Notes: generated by a model not told the origin, from the sequence alone. A DNA stretch of 64,000 nt from Acinetobacter sp. B51(2017) (GCF_003711395.1 NZ_PJRJ01000011.1:27021-91020); one strand, 5' to 3'; shown: positions 50,721-59,888, numbered from the stretch's first letter. A program made the numbers and translations.

Positions 50721-51422
50721 ATGAAAAATTCTATTAAAGATTGGCCCGAACAAGAACGGCCCCGTGAACGCTTAATTTTATATGGTGCAGCGAGCTTATC
50801 CGATGCAGAACTGCTGGCGATCTTTTTACGCTCTGGCAGCAAAGGCTTATCGGCAGTGGAATTGGCGCGGCAATTGTTACAACATTTTGGCAATTTACGT
50901 CAAATTTTAGATGCAGAATTAAGCGAATTGGCTGATTTTCATGGCATTGGCCAAAGTAAATATACCCAGTTGATGGCAGTAAAAGAACTCGGTAAACGCT
51001 ATATCGGGCAGCAGTTGCAACAACAAGCCTTATCTTTAAACGACTCTAGCTTATTGGTCGATTACTTACGTTTTGAACTGTTAGATGAAACTCGCGAAGT
51101 ATTTGCAGTGCTGTGTTTAGATGCCGAATTACGTCATATTGCCTTTAAAAAACTATTCTTCGGTGGCTTAAATTCTTGTGAAATTTCTATTAATCAAATT
51201 CTCAGATTTGCCATTGCCCAATATGCCACTCATCTTGTGATCGCCCATAATCATCCCTTTGCTAAAGCCATACCCTCCAAAGCAGATTTACAAATGACCG
51301 AGCAGATTCAAGCTGCTTGCGCTTTGGTTGAAATCGAGCTGATTGATCATTGTATTATCGCACGCGACAGCAGTTTTTCTTTTGCCGAACATCAATTGCT
51401 TTTGCCTAAAAATTCGCCTTAA
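50721..51422 (+). CDS. radC: RadC-family JAB/MPN-domain protein
   Basis: The 233-residue protein opens WPEQERPRERLILYGAASLSDAELLAIFLRSG and has a helix-hairpin-helix segment (LADFHGIGQSKYTQL). A JAMM metal site follows with HNHPFAKAIPSKAD near residues 176-189 plus an upstream acidic residue in RELFAVLCLDAE-like context. HNHPF replaces the usual HNHPSG, while both histidines, the serine and the aspartate are kept. RadC is not required for DNA repair in E. coli, and its function remains unclear. It diverges from coaBC. Confidence 0.94.
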   Translation: MKNSIKDWPEQERPRERLILYGAASLSDAELLAIFLRSGSKGLSAVELARQLLQHFGNLRQILDAELSELADFHGIGQSKYTQLMAVKELGKRYIGQQLQQQALSLNDSSLLVDYLRFELLDETREVFAVLCLDAELRHIAFKKLFFGGLNSCEISINQILRFAIAQYATHLVIAHNHPFAKAIPSKADLQMTEQIQAACALVEIELIDHCIIARDSSFSFAEHQLLLPKNSP

Positions 51423-51495
51423 TCTTAGACTTAAATCTATTGACAAAAAATCGGGAAATCATGAAGATCAATACAAATTCTGACGATTGTAAAAC

Positions 51496-52407
51496 ATGAT
51501 TGTTCGCGACCAACCCACCACATTTAAGCTGTTATTTTCATGGCGCGGCACAATTTTACCCAAGGTATTACCGCCCTTAGGCATTGTGATGCTCATCTCC
51601 GCAATTGTAGGGGGTTTATCTTATATCGATTTCTTTCATTTACCTGAATTGCCTTTGGCAGGCTTTACCTTAATTGGCGTAGCATTGTCGATATTTTTAG
51701 GTTTTAAAAACAGTGCTTGCTATGACCGTTGGTGGGAAGCACGTAAGCTATGGGGCATTTTAATTGCCAACGCACGCCATTTTGACCGTGATTGTCGCAT
51801 GTTATCGCAAGGTCGACGGGAACGGGTCATTCGGCATGTGATTTTATTTGCTAACGTACTGCGTGACCGTTTACGTCATCAAACTGCCAATCCATTGGCC
51901 TTGGTGGAAACTAGCGGCATGAGTCAGCAAGCTATTACTCAGCTTTATCAACAAGTTAATGCACCGCAATATACGTTAAGTCTCATTCAATGGGAGCTGA
52001 TGCAAGCGCTAAAAGAAGGCGAAATTTCTGACATTATTTACAGTCAGATGAATCAGCACGTCATGGAACTCAGTATCGTACAAACTGGCTGTGACCGCAT
52101 TGCCACTACGCCTGTACCCTTTGCTTATTCGGTGTTGCTCAATCGTACCGTGTATTTTTTCTGCTTCTTGTTACCGTTTAGCTTAGGCTCAACCATTGGC
52201 TTAGCCACACCACTTTTAGTGGGAATTTTGGCTTACACTTTTTTAGGACTCGATGCCTTAAGTACCGAAATTGAAGAGCCTTTTGGCACGCAAAGCAACG
52301 ACTTGCCTCTAGATGCCATGGTACGTACCATTGAGATTGAATTGCTTGGTACTTTAGGTAAACCTACCCCACCACCGATTCAAGCGCAAGATCATAATTT
52401 ACTTTAA
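51496..52407 (+). CDS. Bestrophin-like (YneE/UPF0187) membrane protein
   Basis: The 303-residue protein has the family's FKLLFSWRGTILPKVLPPLGIV N-terminal helix, ALSIFLGFKNSACYDRWWEARKLWGILI, TTPVPFAYSVLLNRTVYFFCFLLPF, and IEEPFGTQSNDLPLD near the C terminus. Bacterial bestrophins form pentameric ion channels with sodium or anion selectivity. The ATG lies about 73 nt after radC, with no clear terminator between. Confidence 0.92.
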   Translation: MIVRDQPTTFKLLFSWRGTILPKVLPPLGIVMLISAIVGGLSYIDFFHLPELPLAGFTLIGVALSIFLGFKNSACYDRWWEARKLWGILIANARHFDRDCRMLSQGRRERVIRHVILFANVLRDRLRHQTANPLALVETSGMSQQAITQLYQQVNAPQYTLSLIQWELMQALKEGEISDIIYSQMNQHVMELSIVQTGCDRIATTPVPFAYSVLLNRTVYFFCFLLPFSLGSTIGLATPLLVGILAYTFLGLDALSTEIEEPFGTQSNDLPLDAMVRTIEIELLGTLGKPTPPPIQAQDHNLL

Positions 52408-52504
52408 TCAAAAACTGCTTTTCGATTTAAGGATTCCCTCTCCGTTGACCCACGAATACAGCATCACGACTTTTCTCTTTTTCAACACGGGGACGGATGG
52501 GGAT
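52408..52504. other. Short convergent spacer with an in-frame extension of the PHP gene
   Basis: No terminator is evident between the two convergent genes. On the minus strand, after the PHP stop codon, the same frame stays open for 25 more sense codons to 52427. It reads IPIRPRVEKEKSRDAVFVG and then a short basic end. Confidence 0.4.
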
Positions 52505-53365
52505 TTAAACAAAACTCTCCCAAATCCCGAGCTGTCCTTCTTTGAGACGCGGAATATTGCCCAGTTTAATCCAAGGCATATGATCACCATGAAAATCACT
52601 TCCCACTGACACTTTTAAATTAAATTCGGCAATCATGCGATCCACCATTTGCCGCGTAGAAGCAGGATCAACTGCAGGTGGCAATTCCACGGCGTCGCCA
52701 CCAAATTTGGCAAAAATCTCAATCAAATAGCGGATATTGGTGGCAGATAAATCATAACGGGTTGGGTGTGCCAGCACCGCAAAACCACCTGCGGCATGAA
52801 TCACGGCAATGGTTTCTTCTAAACCTAAACCATCAAATTTCACATAGGCTTTTTTGCCTTCTTTAATATATTTGTCAAAAGCCTGTTGCACACGGCTCAC
52901 GATGCCTTTTTCTACTAAAGTCTGCGCAATATGACTTCTCGTCACCCGATCAGCAATATTATCGACTTTAGCCAATACATCGGCATAGATATCTTGTCCA
53001 ATCAGCGGAATTAATAAGTCACAAATTTGCTTAGAACGTTCGGCACGAATACGTTTTTGTTGTTCGAGTAATTGATATAAAGGCGCGGGGTTTTGCATAT
53101 TGAGTGCCACAATATGTACGCCATAGCTTTTTTTGGTCGCAGGTCGTGACCATTGACTAGAAATTTCTACACCTGAAATAATTTTTAAGGGCTGAGTTAA
53201 GGTTAATGCCGCTTGTTCAGCTAAAGCAATGCCGTCCATAGTGTCATGGTCGGTTAAAGCCAAAGTATGAATGCCTTTTGCTGCGGCTGCCTGCACTAAT
53301 TCTAATGGTGACAAAGTTCCATCAGAAATATTGCTATGTGTATGTAAATCTACGCCGTCCATCAC
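52505..53365 (-). CDS. PHP-domain phosphoesterase (RNase AM/YciV-like)
   Basis: The 286-residue protein has the PHP metal motifs DLHTHSNISDGTLSP, LALTDHDTMDG, the histidine in VHIVALNM, VLAHPTRY and GSDFHGDH. In E. coli the YciV family trims 5' ends of rRNA and 3',5'-bisphosphate nucleotides. Genes yciB and yciI next door on the other strand echo the E. coli yci neighbourhood. Two ATGs lie at the start; the second is equally likely. Confidence 0.93.
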   Translation of the reverse strand: MMDGVDLHTHSNISDGTLSPLELVQAAAAKGIHTLALTDHDTMDGIALAEQAALTLTQPLKIISGVEISSQWSRPATKKSYGVHIVALNMQNPAPLYQLLEQQKRIRAERSKQICDLLIPLIGQDIYADVLAKVDNIADRVTRSHIAQTLVEKGIVSRVQQAFDKYIKEGKKAYVKFDGLGLEETIAVIHAAGGFAVLAHPTRYDLSATNIRYLIEIFAKFGGDAVELPPAVDPASTRQMVDRMIAEFNLKVSVGSDFHGDHMPWIKLGNIPRLKEGQLGIWESFV

Positions 53366-53409
53366 TTATACTATGTTTCATTCATTTGCTCAGATTTAGA
53401 TACTCTAAC

Positions 53410-54024
53410 ATGAAAGCACTTTTAGACTTTGTGCCACTCATTATTTTCTTTTATTTATATAAAACCGTCGAACCTCATGATACTCAGCATCCATTACTAC
53501 AATTGATTGGTTCTGCAGGCGGTGTCGATAACAACAACATTTTAGTGGCAACCACTGGTCTGATGCTGTCGATGTTGCTGGTCTATGGCGTGATGTTTGT
53601 GATGCAAAAATACCGCCTCGATAAACAGCAATGGATTGTGTTGTTTATGACGGTGATTTTTGGTGGCGTGACTTTAATGCTCAGCGATGATTTTTATATT
53701 CGTTTAAAAGCCGTACTCCTCAATTTAGTCTTTGCTGGTGCATTCTTATTGTCACCGTATTTTATGAAAGATCGCCGTCCACTGATTCAGCGTTTATTTG
53801 GCCCTGTGTTTGAATTAAGCGCAAAAGGTTGGAAAAAACTCAACTATGCTTGGGCAGGCATGTTTGCCGTCATGTCATTTTTACACTGTTTCTTTGCCTA
53901 TTTATTTTTAGATGGTAAATATTGGGGCGAATTCACTGCTTTTGGTGACATGATCGTCATGTTTTCCTTTATCATTGTTCAGTTTATTGTATTGCGTAAA
54001 TACTTTAAATCCTCTGCACAATAA
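53410..54024 (+). CDS. yciB: Inner membrane-spanning protein YciB (IspZ)
   Basis: The 204-residue protein from the ATG before KALLDFVPLIIFFYLYKTVEPHDTQ has about five to six hydrophobic helices. The family motifs KYRLDKQQWIVLFMTVIFGGVTLMLSDD, YFMKDRRPLIQRLFG and LNYAWAGMFAVMSFLHCFFAYLF are present. YciB affects cell-envelope integrity and septation, and interacts with the divisome and elongasome. The start is 44 nt from the divergent PHP gene; upstream in-frame codons lie inside that gene and are rejected. Confidence 0.95.
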   Translation: MKALLDFVPLIIFFYLYKTVEPHDTQHPLLQLIGSAGGVDNNNILVATTGLMLSMLLVYGVMFVMQKYRLDKQQWIVLFMTVIFGGVTLMLSDDFYIRLKAVLLNLVFAGAFLLSPYFMKDRRPLIQRLFGPVFELSAKGWKKLNYAWAGMFAVMSFLHCFFAYLFLDGKYWGEFTAFGDMIVMFSFIIVQFIVLRKYFKSSAQ

Positions 54025-54042
54025 TCGAATTCGAGAACAAAC

Positions 54043-54345
54043 ATGCCATTATTTGTCGTGACCTGTACCGATCAGGAAGGTACAGTCGAAAAACGTCTTG
54101 CTACACGCCCTGAACATTTAGCACGTTTACAACAATTAGATGATGAGGGTCGTTTAGTTGTAGCTGGTGCAATGCCGAAAGATCCAAGCAATCCACACGC
54201 AGGTTTTTATGGCAGTACCATTATTGTTGACTTTGACAGCCGCGAAGCACTCGATGCTTGGTTAGCTGAAGAGCCATTTTTACGTGAAGGGGTTTACTCA
54301 CAGATTGAGGTAAAACCGTTCAACAAAGCCTTCCCGAAAGGATAA
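54043..54345 (+). CDS. yciI: YciI-family protein
   Basis: The 100-residue ferredoxin-like dimeric fold protein starts MPLFVVTCTDQEGTVEKRLATRPEHLARL. It carries VVAGAMPKDPSNPHAGFYGSTIIVDFDSREALDAWLAEEPF, the YciI hallmark. E. coli YciI has weak hydrolase activity; the physiological role is not known. It follows yciB after 18 nt, as in many proteobacteria. Confidence 0.94.
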   Translation: MPLFVVTCTDQEGTVEKRLATRPEHLARLQQLDDEGRLVVAGAMPKDPSNPHAGFYGSTIIVDFDSREALDAWLAEEPFLREGVYSQIEVKPFNKAFPKG

Positions 54346-54351
54346 AGTCGC

Positions 54352-54837
54352 ATGCGTGTCGTTGTTTCTAGTGTTTTGGCTCTTTCTTGTCTGATCTCAT
54401 CTGCATGGGCGGTAGAAGCACCACCAAGTGCAACTGCTCCTGCAACGACGACGACCGCCATGCCACCGCCTGTCACTTTACCTGCTACACGTCCACCAAC
54501 ACCGCCTACTGGTGCTGCCAATGCCCCAATTAATCATAAGGGCTTGACTGCAGAACAACTGGCAAAAAATAAATTACAACAAGACGCAGCAGTGAAGTCT
54601 TTAGTCAAAGACCAAGCCACACGTTTACAGCAACTCGAAAAAGCCAACCTTGCCGCCTTAGCCCAAAATCAAGAATTACAACTTAAAAACGACAACTTAG
54701 GCGTACAACTGCAAGTTCTCCAAACCGAACGTAGCGCGCAGATGTTTTTGTATGGTGCTGTGACTGTAGTGGTAGGTGTATTACTCGGTTTCTTACTTGC
54801 CGGTTACATTTACAATAAACGCCGCCGTCAGTGGTAA
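54352..54837 (+). CDS. Secreted/membrane protein with Pro/Thr-rich and coiled-coil segments
   Basis: The 161-residue product has a signal peptide (VLALSCLISSAWAVEA) and a Pro/Thr/Ala-rich stretch to about residue 60. A helical coiled coil follows (residues ~65-125, rich in Leu, Gln and Lys), then a C-terminal transmembrane helix (LYGAVTVVVGVLLGFLLAGYIY) and a basic tail. The layout resembles the TIGR04211 group but without its SH3 domain. It lies 6 nt after yciI, so it is probably in the same transcript. Function unknown. Confidence 0.75.
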   Translation: MRVVVSSVLALSCLISSAWAVEAPPSATAPATTTTAMPPPVTLPATRPPTPPTGAANAPINHKGLTAEQLAKNKLQQDAAVKSLVKDQATRLQQLEKANLAALAQNQELQLKNDNLGVQLQVLQTERSAQMFLYGAVTVVVGVLLGFLLAGYIYNKRRRQW

Positions 54838-54863
54838 TTGTTTTTTCTTCGTTTTAGGTATTT

Positions 54864-56717
54864 TTGCTTTTGTCTCATGCAATTGTTACAGCCGACCTAG
54901 ATTGGCAGATGATCGATGGTATTGATATTCCCATTTCTAAACAATTTGGCGATGTCTATTTTTCTAAAGACAATGGTCTATTAGAAACTCGGCATGTCTT
55001 TTTAAATGGTAATGACCTCACCGAACGCTTAGCCCAGCTTGAGCCACATGCTTATTTTTGTGTAGGTGAAACTGGTTTTGGCACAGGCTTAAATATCTTG
55101 GCGTTATGGCAATTATGGCAACAGGTTCGCCCTGCGAATCACAGCCATTTACATGCCATTTCAGTGGAAAAATTCCCGTTAAGCAAACATGATTTAATCC
55201 GTGCACTCAATGTTTGGCCTGAGCTAAAACCTTTAGCCGAGCAACTCATCGCACAATATCCTTTACCGATTGCTGGTTGTCATCGTTTAAATTTTCCTAA
55301 CGAACGCTTTAGCTTAGATTTATGGCTCGGTGATGCGCACGATGTCTTTCCAGTGATTCCCAAAACCCATCAGGTCAATGCGTGGTTTTTAGATGGTTTT
55401 GCCCCATCTTGCAATCCTGATATGTGGGAAGACAATGTACTCAACAATATCATTCGCTTATCTGATCAAGGTACAACATTTTCATCATTTAGCGTGGCAG
55501 GCGTACTTAAACGTGGCTTAAAACAACATGGTGTTGCCATTTCACGACCGCGAGGTTTTAAGCACAAACGGGAAATGCTCAAAGCCATTTGGCCAATCAC
55601 GGATACAGAGCCAACCCTAGAAAAAAAAACACCTAAGCAACGTCAGATTGCCATAATTGGTGCAGGAATCGCAGGTTTAAGTACGGCGTGGGCATTTGCC
55701 AGTCGTGGTCATCAAGTGACGATTTTCGAGCAATCAGCGCCCTTAAGCGGGGCTTCTGGTAACCCTCTGGCCTTACTCAATCCTAAACTATGTCCGATTG
55801 AGCAGGCTGATCAACATTTAATGACCCTTGCTTGGCAGCATGCACTCACGCATTATGCTCAATTTGCAGCATTTCGTGCGATTGAAGTCAATCAAATTGC
55901 CCTAAAAAATCCAGATGATTTACTCAGATTAGCGGATGAATATCCACAAGAGGTATTAACAGCTCAGCCAACGCATGACTTGATTCATTCTGCCAGTTTA
56001 AGACTCAATTCGGCTGGTGTGATTCGCCCACATCAGCTTCGTAATGAAATTTTGGCGCATGCAAATATTAAGCTGCACATTGCTGAAGTCACTGAGATTC
56101 GTAAAGCCACGCAAACTGAGCTCTATAGCCAGACAGACTGTTTAGGTACCTTTGATCATGTTGTGGTGTGTAGCGCGTTAAACAGCCAGCAATTCTTCCA
56201 AGAATACCCAGTTTTAAAAGCCATTCGTGGTCAAGTCAGTTGGCTCAACAATGCAGCGCAGCCCTTAGAGCTAGATCAAGCCTATAGCTATGGTGGCTAT
56301 TGCATGCAGCTTGATGCAGAGCAACTCATTTTAGGCGCGTCTTTCTACCCAAATCGTGACGATGCTGATGTACTAATCGAAGACCATCAACATAACTTGA
56401 GCTTATTAGCAAGCGTGTTTCCTGATTATGCCAAGCGTTTAGCACCAATTGAAACTTGGCAAGGCCGCGCGTCGGTACGTGCACAGAGTTTAGATTATTT
56501 CCCACTACTGGGTAAAGTTCAGCCAGAGCAAGAAATTTATACGCTTGCAGGACTTGGCTCAAAAGGCTTTTTATTTGCCCCACTGTGTAGTGAGATTTTA
56601 GTGGCAGAGATTTTACAGCAGGCTTGTCCTGTACCTGAAAGCTTAAGACAGAAATTACAAGTAACGCGTTTTCAGAAAAAAGTGAAAGCTAAAAAGCCTT
56701 ATTTTAAACCCACATAA
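54864..56717 (+). CDS. mnmC: tRNA mnm5s2U biosynthesis bifunctional protein MnmC
   Basis: MnmC finishes the 5-methylaminomethyl-2-thiouridine at the wobble position of several tRNAs. The 617-residue protein has an N-terminal SAM methyltransferase (CVGETGFGTGLNILALW near residues 68-84). A C-terminal FAD oxidase begins IAIIGAGIAGLSTAWAFASRGHQVTIFEQ near residue 267. The start is probably TTG, with AGG 6 nt upstream; the next Met is at codon 16. Confidence 0.96.
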   Translation: MLLSHAIVTADLDWQMIDGIDIPISKQFGDVYFSKDNGLLETRHVFLNGNDLTERLAQLEPHAYFCVGETGFGTGLNILALWQLWQQVRPANHSHLHAISVEKFPLSKHDLIRALNVWPELKPLAEQLIAQYPLPIAGCHRLNFPNERFSLDLWLGDAHDVFPVIPKTHQVNAWFLDGFAPSCNPDMWEDNVLNNIIRLSDQGTTFSSFSVAGVLKRGLKQHGVAISRPRGFKHKREMLKAIWPITDTEPTLEKKTPKQRQIAIIGAGIAGLSTAWAFASRGHQVTIFEQSAPLSGASGNPLALLNPKLCPIEQADQHLMTLAWQHALTHYAQFAAFRAIEVNQIALKNPDDLLRLADEYPQEVLTAQPTHDLIHSASLRLNSAGVIRPHQLRNEILAHANIKLHIAEVTEIRKATQTELYSQTDCLGTFDHVVVCSALNSQQFFQEYPVLKAIRGQVSWLNNAAQPLELDQAYSYGGYCMQLDAEQLILGASFYPNRDDADVLIEDHQHNLSLLASVFPDYAKRLAPIETWQGRASVRAQSLDYFPLLGKVQPEQEIYTLAGLGSKGFLFAPLCSEILVAEILQQACPVPESLRQKLQVTRFQKKVKAKKPYFKPT

Positions 56718-56743
56718 AAAAAGCGCCTCACGGCGCTTTTTTT
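56717..56743. terminator. Terminator between mnmC and the rhodanese gene
   Basis: AAGCGCC-TCAC-GGCGCTT is flanked by A- and T-runs and lies between convergent genes. Confidence 0.9.
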
Positions 56744-57054
56744 TAACCTTGCTCTAAGGTAAAGCCAGCATCACGCGCAGCACGGGTGCCACCCATCAGC
56801 ACCACGTATTCGCGTGAACTATCAAAACCTTCTAATAATTCTGCGGCACGCGGCGCTTTACTGCCACCACCACATAGAATATAAATCGGTTGATCCGCTG
56901 CCACCTGAGCTAGGCTATCTGCTGATAAATTCACGATTGGCTGATTTATCGCACCTTGAATGTGACCCTCTGCATAAGAGTTTGGTTCACGAACATCCCA
57001 GATAACCGCATTTTCTGGGAACTCAAATGTTGTAATTTCTTGTTTACGGATCAT
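56743..57054 (-). CDS. Soluble single-domain rhodanese
   Basis: The 103-residue protein from the ATG before IRKQEITTFEFPENAVIWDVREPNSYAEGHIQGAINQP has the active-site Cys in LCGGGSKAPRAAELL (C-x5-R spacing as drawn) and a C-terminal VLMGGTRAARDAG. Rhodaneses transfer sulfane sulfur to nucleophiles. A nine-codon upstream extension is possible but starts inside a spacer without a ribosome-binding site. Confidence 0.88.
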   Translation of the reverse strand: MIRKQEITTFEFPENAVIWDVREPNSYAEGHIQGAINQPIVNLSADSLAQVAADQPIYILCGGGSKAPRAAELLEGFDSSREYVVLMGGTRAARDAGFTLEQG

Positions 57055-57145
57055 TGTGCACTCCTTTGATGTAAACAACACTTGGCAAATGAAGAAAACA
57101 TCCCTAGCATCTCAGATATTCTTTCCATTTGTAAAGGTCTAAACT

Positions 57146-57634
57146 ATGCCTTCTTTTGACATTGTATCTGAATTAGAGTTATTCGAAGTAAATCATGCGG
57201 TGCAAAACACGCAAAAAGAAATTGCAACGCGCTTCGACTTCCGTGGTCAGGACGTTTCGATTGAGCTTAACGAAAAATCGAAAGAAATCAAAATCTCAAC
57301 TGAAAGCGATTTCCAGTGCGAACAAGTCTACACTATGTTAGAAAACCATTTCTATAAGCGTAAAGTCGACGTACAAGCGCTTGATCCACAAAAAGCTGCT
57401 GCTTCAGGGAAAAACTTTGTACAAGTGATTAAACTGAAAGATGGTTTAGATTCTGACACTGCCAAAAAAATTAACAAAGCGATTAAAGAAAGCGGCATCA
57501 AAGCGCAATCTTCAATCCAAGGTGACAAAATCCGTGTCACTGATAAAAAGCGTGACACCTTACAGCAAGTCATGGCATTTTTAAAAGAACAACAATTTGG
57601 TCTACCATTACAGTTTAATAACTTTAAAGACTAA
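57146..57634 (+). CDS. yajQ: YajQ-family nucleotide-binding protein
   Basis: The 162-residue protein begins PSFDIVSELELFEVNHAVQNTQKEI and has the ATRFDFRG motif and two ferredoxin-like halves with KDGLDSDTAKKINKAIKESG. YajQ proteins bind nucleotides, including cyclic di-GMP in Xanthomonas and Pseudomonas, and RNA. The family has no known enzymatic role. It is monocistronic with its own terminator. Confidence 0.97.
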   Translation: MPSFDIVSELELFEVNHAVQNTQKEIATRFDFRGQDVSIELNEKSKEIKISTESDFQCEQVYTMLENHFYKRKVDVQALDPQKAAASGKNFVQVIKLKDGLDSDTAKKINKAIKESGIKAQSSIQGDKIRVTDKKRDTLQQVMAFLKEQQFGLPLQFNNFKD

Positions 57635-57635
57635 A

Positions 57636-57668
57636 TAAAAAAATCCCGCCATCTGCGGGATTTTTTTT
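57636..57668. terminator. Terminator between yajQ and the thioesterase gene
   Basis: ATCCCGC-CATCT-GCGGGAT is flanked by A7 and T8 and can serve both convergent genes. Confidence 0.9.
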
Positions 57669-58089
57669 ATTCAGCGTTTTGGCTATCTTGCCAAGCTTTT
57701 TTTGCATCTTCAGGAATTTGACGCTTATTGCCTTTGACATCCACTGCCACAAAGGTAAATACGCCTTCGGTGACACGGCGCGCTGGACGCGAACTGTCAT
57801 GGCTATCCCAGACTTCAATTTGCATTTGGATTGAAGTATTACCCACTTTTAAAATTTTGGTATAGCAAGTGATCACATCACCGACTTTTACCGGTACCAA
57901 AAAAGTCATTTGGTTAATTGAAATGGTTGCACAGCGTCCTTTAGAAAAACGCTCTGCATGAATTGCACCTGCCAAGTCCATTTGCGACACAATCCAACCA
58001 CCAAAAACGTCACCACTCCAGTTGGTATCGGCTGGCATTGCAATAGTTTGAAGAGATAAAGTCCCTTCGGGCTTGAGTAGATCTGACAC
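57667..58089 (-). CDS. YciA-like hotdog-fold acyl-CoA thioesterase
   Basis: The 140-residue protein hydrolyses acyl-CoA to free acid and CoA. It shows MPADTNWSGDVFGGWIVSQMDLAGAIHA with the catalytic aspartate and SINQMTFLVPVKVGDVI, then VTEGVFTFVAVD, typical of YciA. I prefer the GTG start: GGGAG lies 5 nt upstream and the TrxC stop overlaps it by TAATG. An ATG seven codons earlier lies inside trxC and has no Shine-Dalgarno. Confidence 0.9.
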   Translation of the reverse strand: MSDLLKPEGTLSLQTIAMPADTNWSGDVFGGWIVSQMDLAGAIHAERFSKGRCATISINQMTFLVPVKVGDVITCYTKILKVGNTSIQMQIEVWDSHDSSRPARRVTEGVFTFVAVDVKGNKRQIPEDAKKAWQDSQNAE

Positions 58090-58090
58090 A

Positions 58091-58528
58091 TTAGCTCCCG
58101 GTATTGGCATTGAGATGCTGATCTAGCCACTGTTGTAGCTCACTAGATCGAAGCGCACCACTTATTCTAGCAATTTCTGTGGTTTTATTCATCAATACCA
58201 ACGTTGGAATACTACGCACGTTAAACGCACTACTTAAACGCGGATTGGCTTCGGTGTCTATTTTAGCAAACACCACATTTGGGTAAGACTTGGCGACATG
58301 CGCAAAATGCGGGGCCATCATCTTACATGGACCACACCACTCTGCCCACAGATCAATTAAAATCGGTAAGTCACTCCCTGTAATAAATTGACTAAAGTTT
58401 TGCTCAGTCAGATCAATTGGCGCTAAAGGCACTAAAGCACCTTGGCATTGGCCGCAGCTTGGGTTGGCTTGTAATTTATCTTCAGGAACACGGTTTTTAG
58501 CGCTGCATGTTGGGCAGACAATAATCAT
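58091..58528 (-). CDS. trxC: Thioredoxin 2 (TrxC)
   Basis: The 145-residue protein has an N-terminal zinc ribbon (CPTCSAKNRVPEDKLQANPS then CGQC) and a thioredoxin domain with active site WAEWCGPCKMMAPHF near residues 60-74. TrxC is the zinc-binding, stress-induced cytoplasmic thioredoxin. It overlaps the stop of the upstream hydrolase by 4 nt (ATGA). Confidence 0.97.
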   Translation of the reverse strand: MIIVCPTCSAKNRVPEDKLQANPSCGQCQGALVPLAPIDLTEQNFSQFITGSDLPILIDLWAEWCGPCKMMAPHFAHVAKSYPNVVFAKIDTEANPRLSSAFNVRSIPTLVLMNKTTEIARISGALRSSELQQWLDQHLNANTGS

Positions 58529-59424
58529 GGCTTGACTCCAATATATTGATTTAAAAAGGCGATTTGGGTTTGGATGGCTTTATCAAAGTATTTATTATGA
58601 TAAATATCAAAGTGCTGCATTTGCCATTCATGATACTGCACATGCGGGGCAATTTGGGTTGCACAGGCACGGCTGCTTTCTATTGGCGAAACGGTGTCAT
58701 ATTGCGCAGCAATAAATAGGACAGGACAACGAATCTGCTCCACCATACTTATAGGACGATAACGGATCAGTTGTAATAGAGCACGCGCAGGAATCTCACC
58801 ACTCCAATAATAATCAGGCTGTACGATGGATAAATAGCCTTGCTGGCTATTGGCACCCGGGAAAAAGCTAAATGAATTTGCATCAACCACAGGCAAACGT
58901 TTAGCTTCTAAACCCACCTTTGCTCCCATATAGTCTTGGCTCGACAATTTCAGCGCTTTGGGGAGTTGCTGTAGTGGATAGAGCTTGGCCGTTTCTGCAC
59001 CATCGACAAAAGGGACTTGTGCAATCACTGCACGAATCTGTGGCAACTCTGCTGCCAAATTTAATACATAACCGCCGCTTAAGCCTGTGCCCCATAAGAC
59101 GATGCGGCTTGCATCAATCGACTTACGTGCCGCGACATGCTCAATCATAGTACGCCAATCATTCAACTGATGTTTAAGCAAGACCATTTCGCGTGGTCGT
59201 CCTGTACTACCGCCCCAATAACGATAATCAAATACCATCACTGCATAGCCTGCTTGGGCAAAAGCTTTGGCATATTGCTGCAATTTAAACTGCCGTAACG
59301 CAGCCAAACCATGCGCCATAACAATGACTGCGGGTGGCTCTTTAGTTTGGGGATGATAAAAGTCCGCCGCCAACACGTCTTTATCACTTTTTACATATAG
59401 CGGTTCAACGATATAACGATACAT
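58525..59424 (-). CDS. Alpha/beta-hydrolase fold protein
   Basis: The 299-residue protein has the oxyanion region VIVMAHGLAALRQF, the nucleophile in LWGTGLSGGYVLNLA (Ser in G-x-S-G), the acid in LFIAAQYDTVSP, and the base histidine in QMQHFDIYHNKYF. The substrate is unknown. The N terminus and spacing resemble uncharacterised dienelactone-hydrolase-like enzymes. It is translationally coupled to trxC. Confidence 0.85.
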   Translation of the reverse strand: MYRYIVEPLYVKSDKDVLAADFYHPQTKEPPAVIVMAHGLAALRQFKLQQYAKAFAQAGYAVMVFDYRYWGGSTGRPREMVLLKHQLNDWRTMIEHVAARKSIDASRIVLWGTGLSGGYVLNLAAELPQIRAVIAQVPFVDGAETAKLYPLQQLPKALKLSSQDYMGAKVGLEAKRLPVVDANSFSFFPGANSQQGYLSIVQPDYYWSGEIPARALLQLIRYRPISMVEQIRCPVLFIAAQYDTVSPIESSRACATQIAPHVQYHEWQMQHFDIYHNKYFDKAIQTQIAFLNQYIGVKP

Positions 59425-59552
59425 AAACGTCCCATGCCCATGGCTTTGAGTTGGCTATAATTGCTTGTAAAAATTGCAACAGATTAAGGTTCAGATTTCA
59501 GCATAATGCTATCATATCTAAAAATCTATGAATCTTATGATGGAGTAAAACG

Positions 59553-59888
59553 ATGAGTGATCAAGTAGGCTTTGCAGGTCAAATTGCTGCAGAACATATT
59601 GGCCAAGTGGTAGAAAAAGGTTTTAAATCAATCATCAATAACCGTCCAGATATGGAAGGTGGTCCAGATCAACCGACCAGTGCGCAAATTGAAGAAGCAG
59701 CGCGTGCCGCAGGTTTAGACTATGTTCATCAACCTGTGGTTGCTGGTCAAATTAGTGAACTTGATGTACGTGCTTTTGCCAATCATTTTAATGAACTTCC
59801 AAAGCCAGTATTAATGTTCTGCCGTACCGGTAATCGCTCAAATAATTTGTATCAACTGGCTAAACAAATGGATTTGCTCGATGACTAA
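59553..59888 (+). CDS. DUF442/BLH-type rhodanese-like phosphatase, cytoplasmic copy
   Basis: The 111-residue protein carries FAGQIAAEHIGQVVEKGFKSIINNRPD and DYVHQPVVAGQIS, and the C-x4-R loop FCRTGNRSNNLY near residue 91. This is the beta-lactamase-hydrolase (TIGR01244/DUF442) family, linked in other bacteria to sulfide handling. It has no signal peptide, unlike the downstream copy, and overlaps it by 8 nt. Confidence 0.88.
   Translation: MSDQVGFAGQIAAEHIGQVVEKGFKSIINNRPDMEGGPDQPTSAQIEEAARAAGLDYVHQPVVAGQISELDVRAFANHFNELPKPVLMFCRTGNRSNNLYQLAKQMDLLDD

Noticed and set aside
49356..50753. Longer coaBC with 48 extra N-terminal residues
   Set aside because: The extension overlaps divergent radC, is hydrophobic and Cys-rich, and is not family-like.
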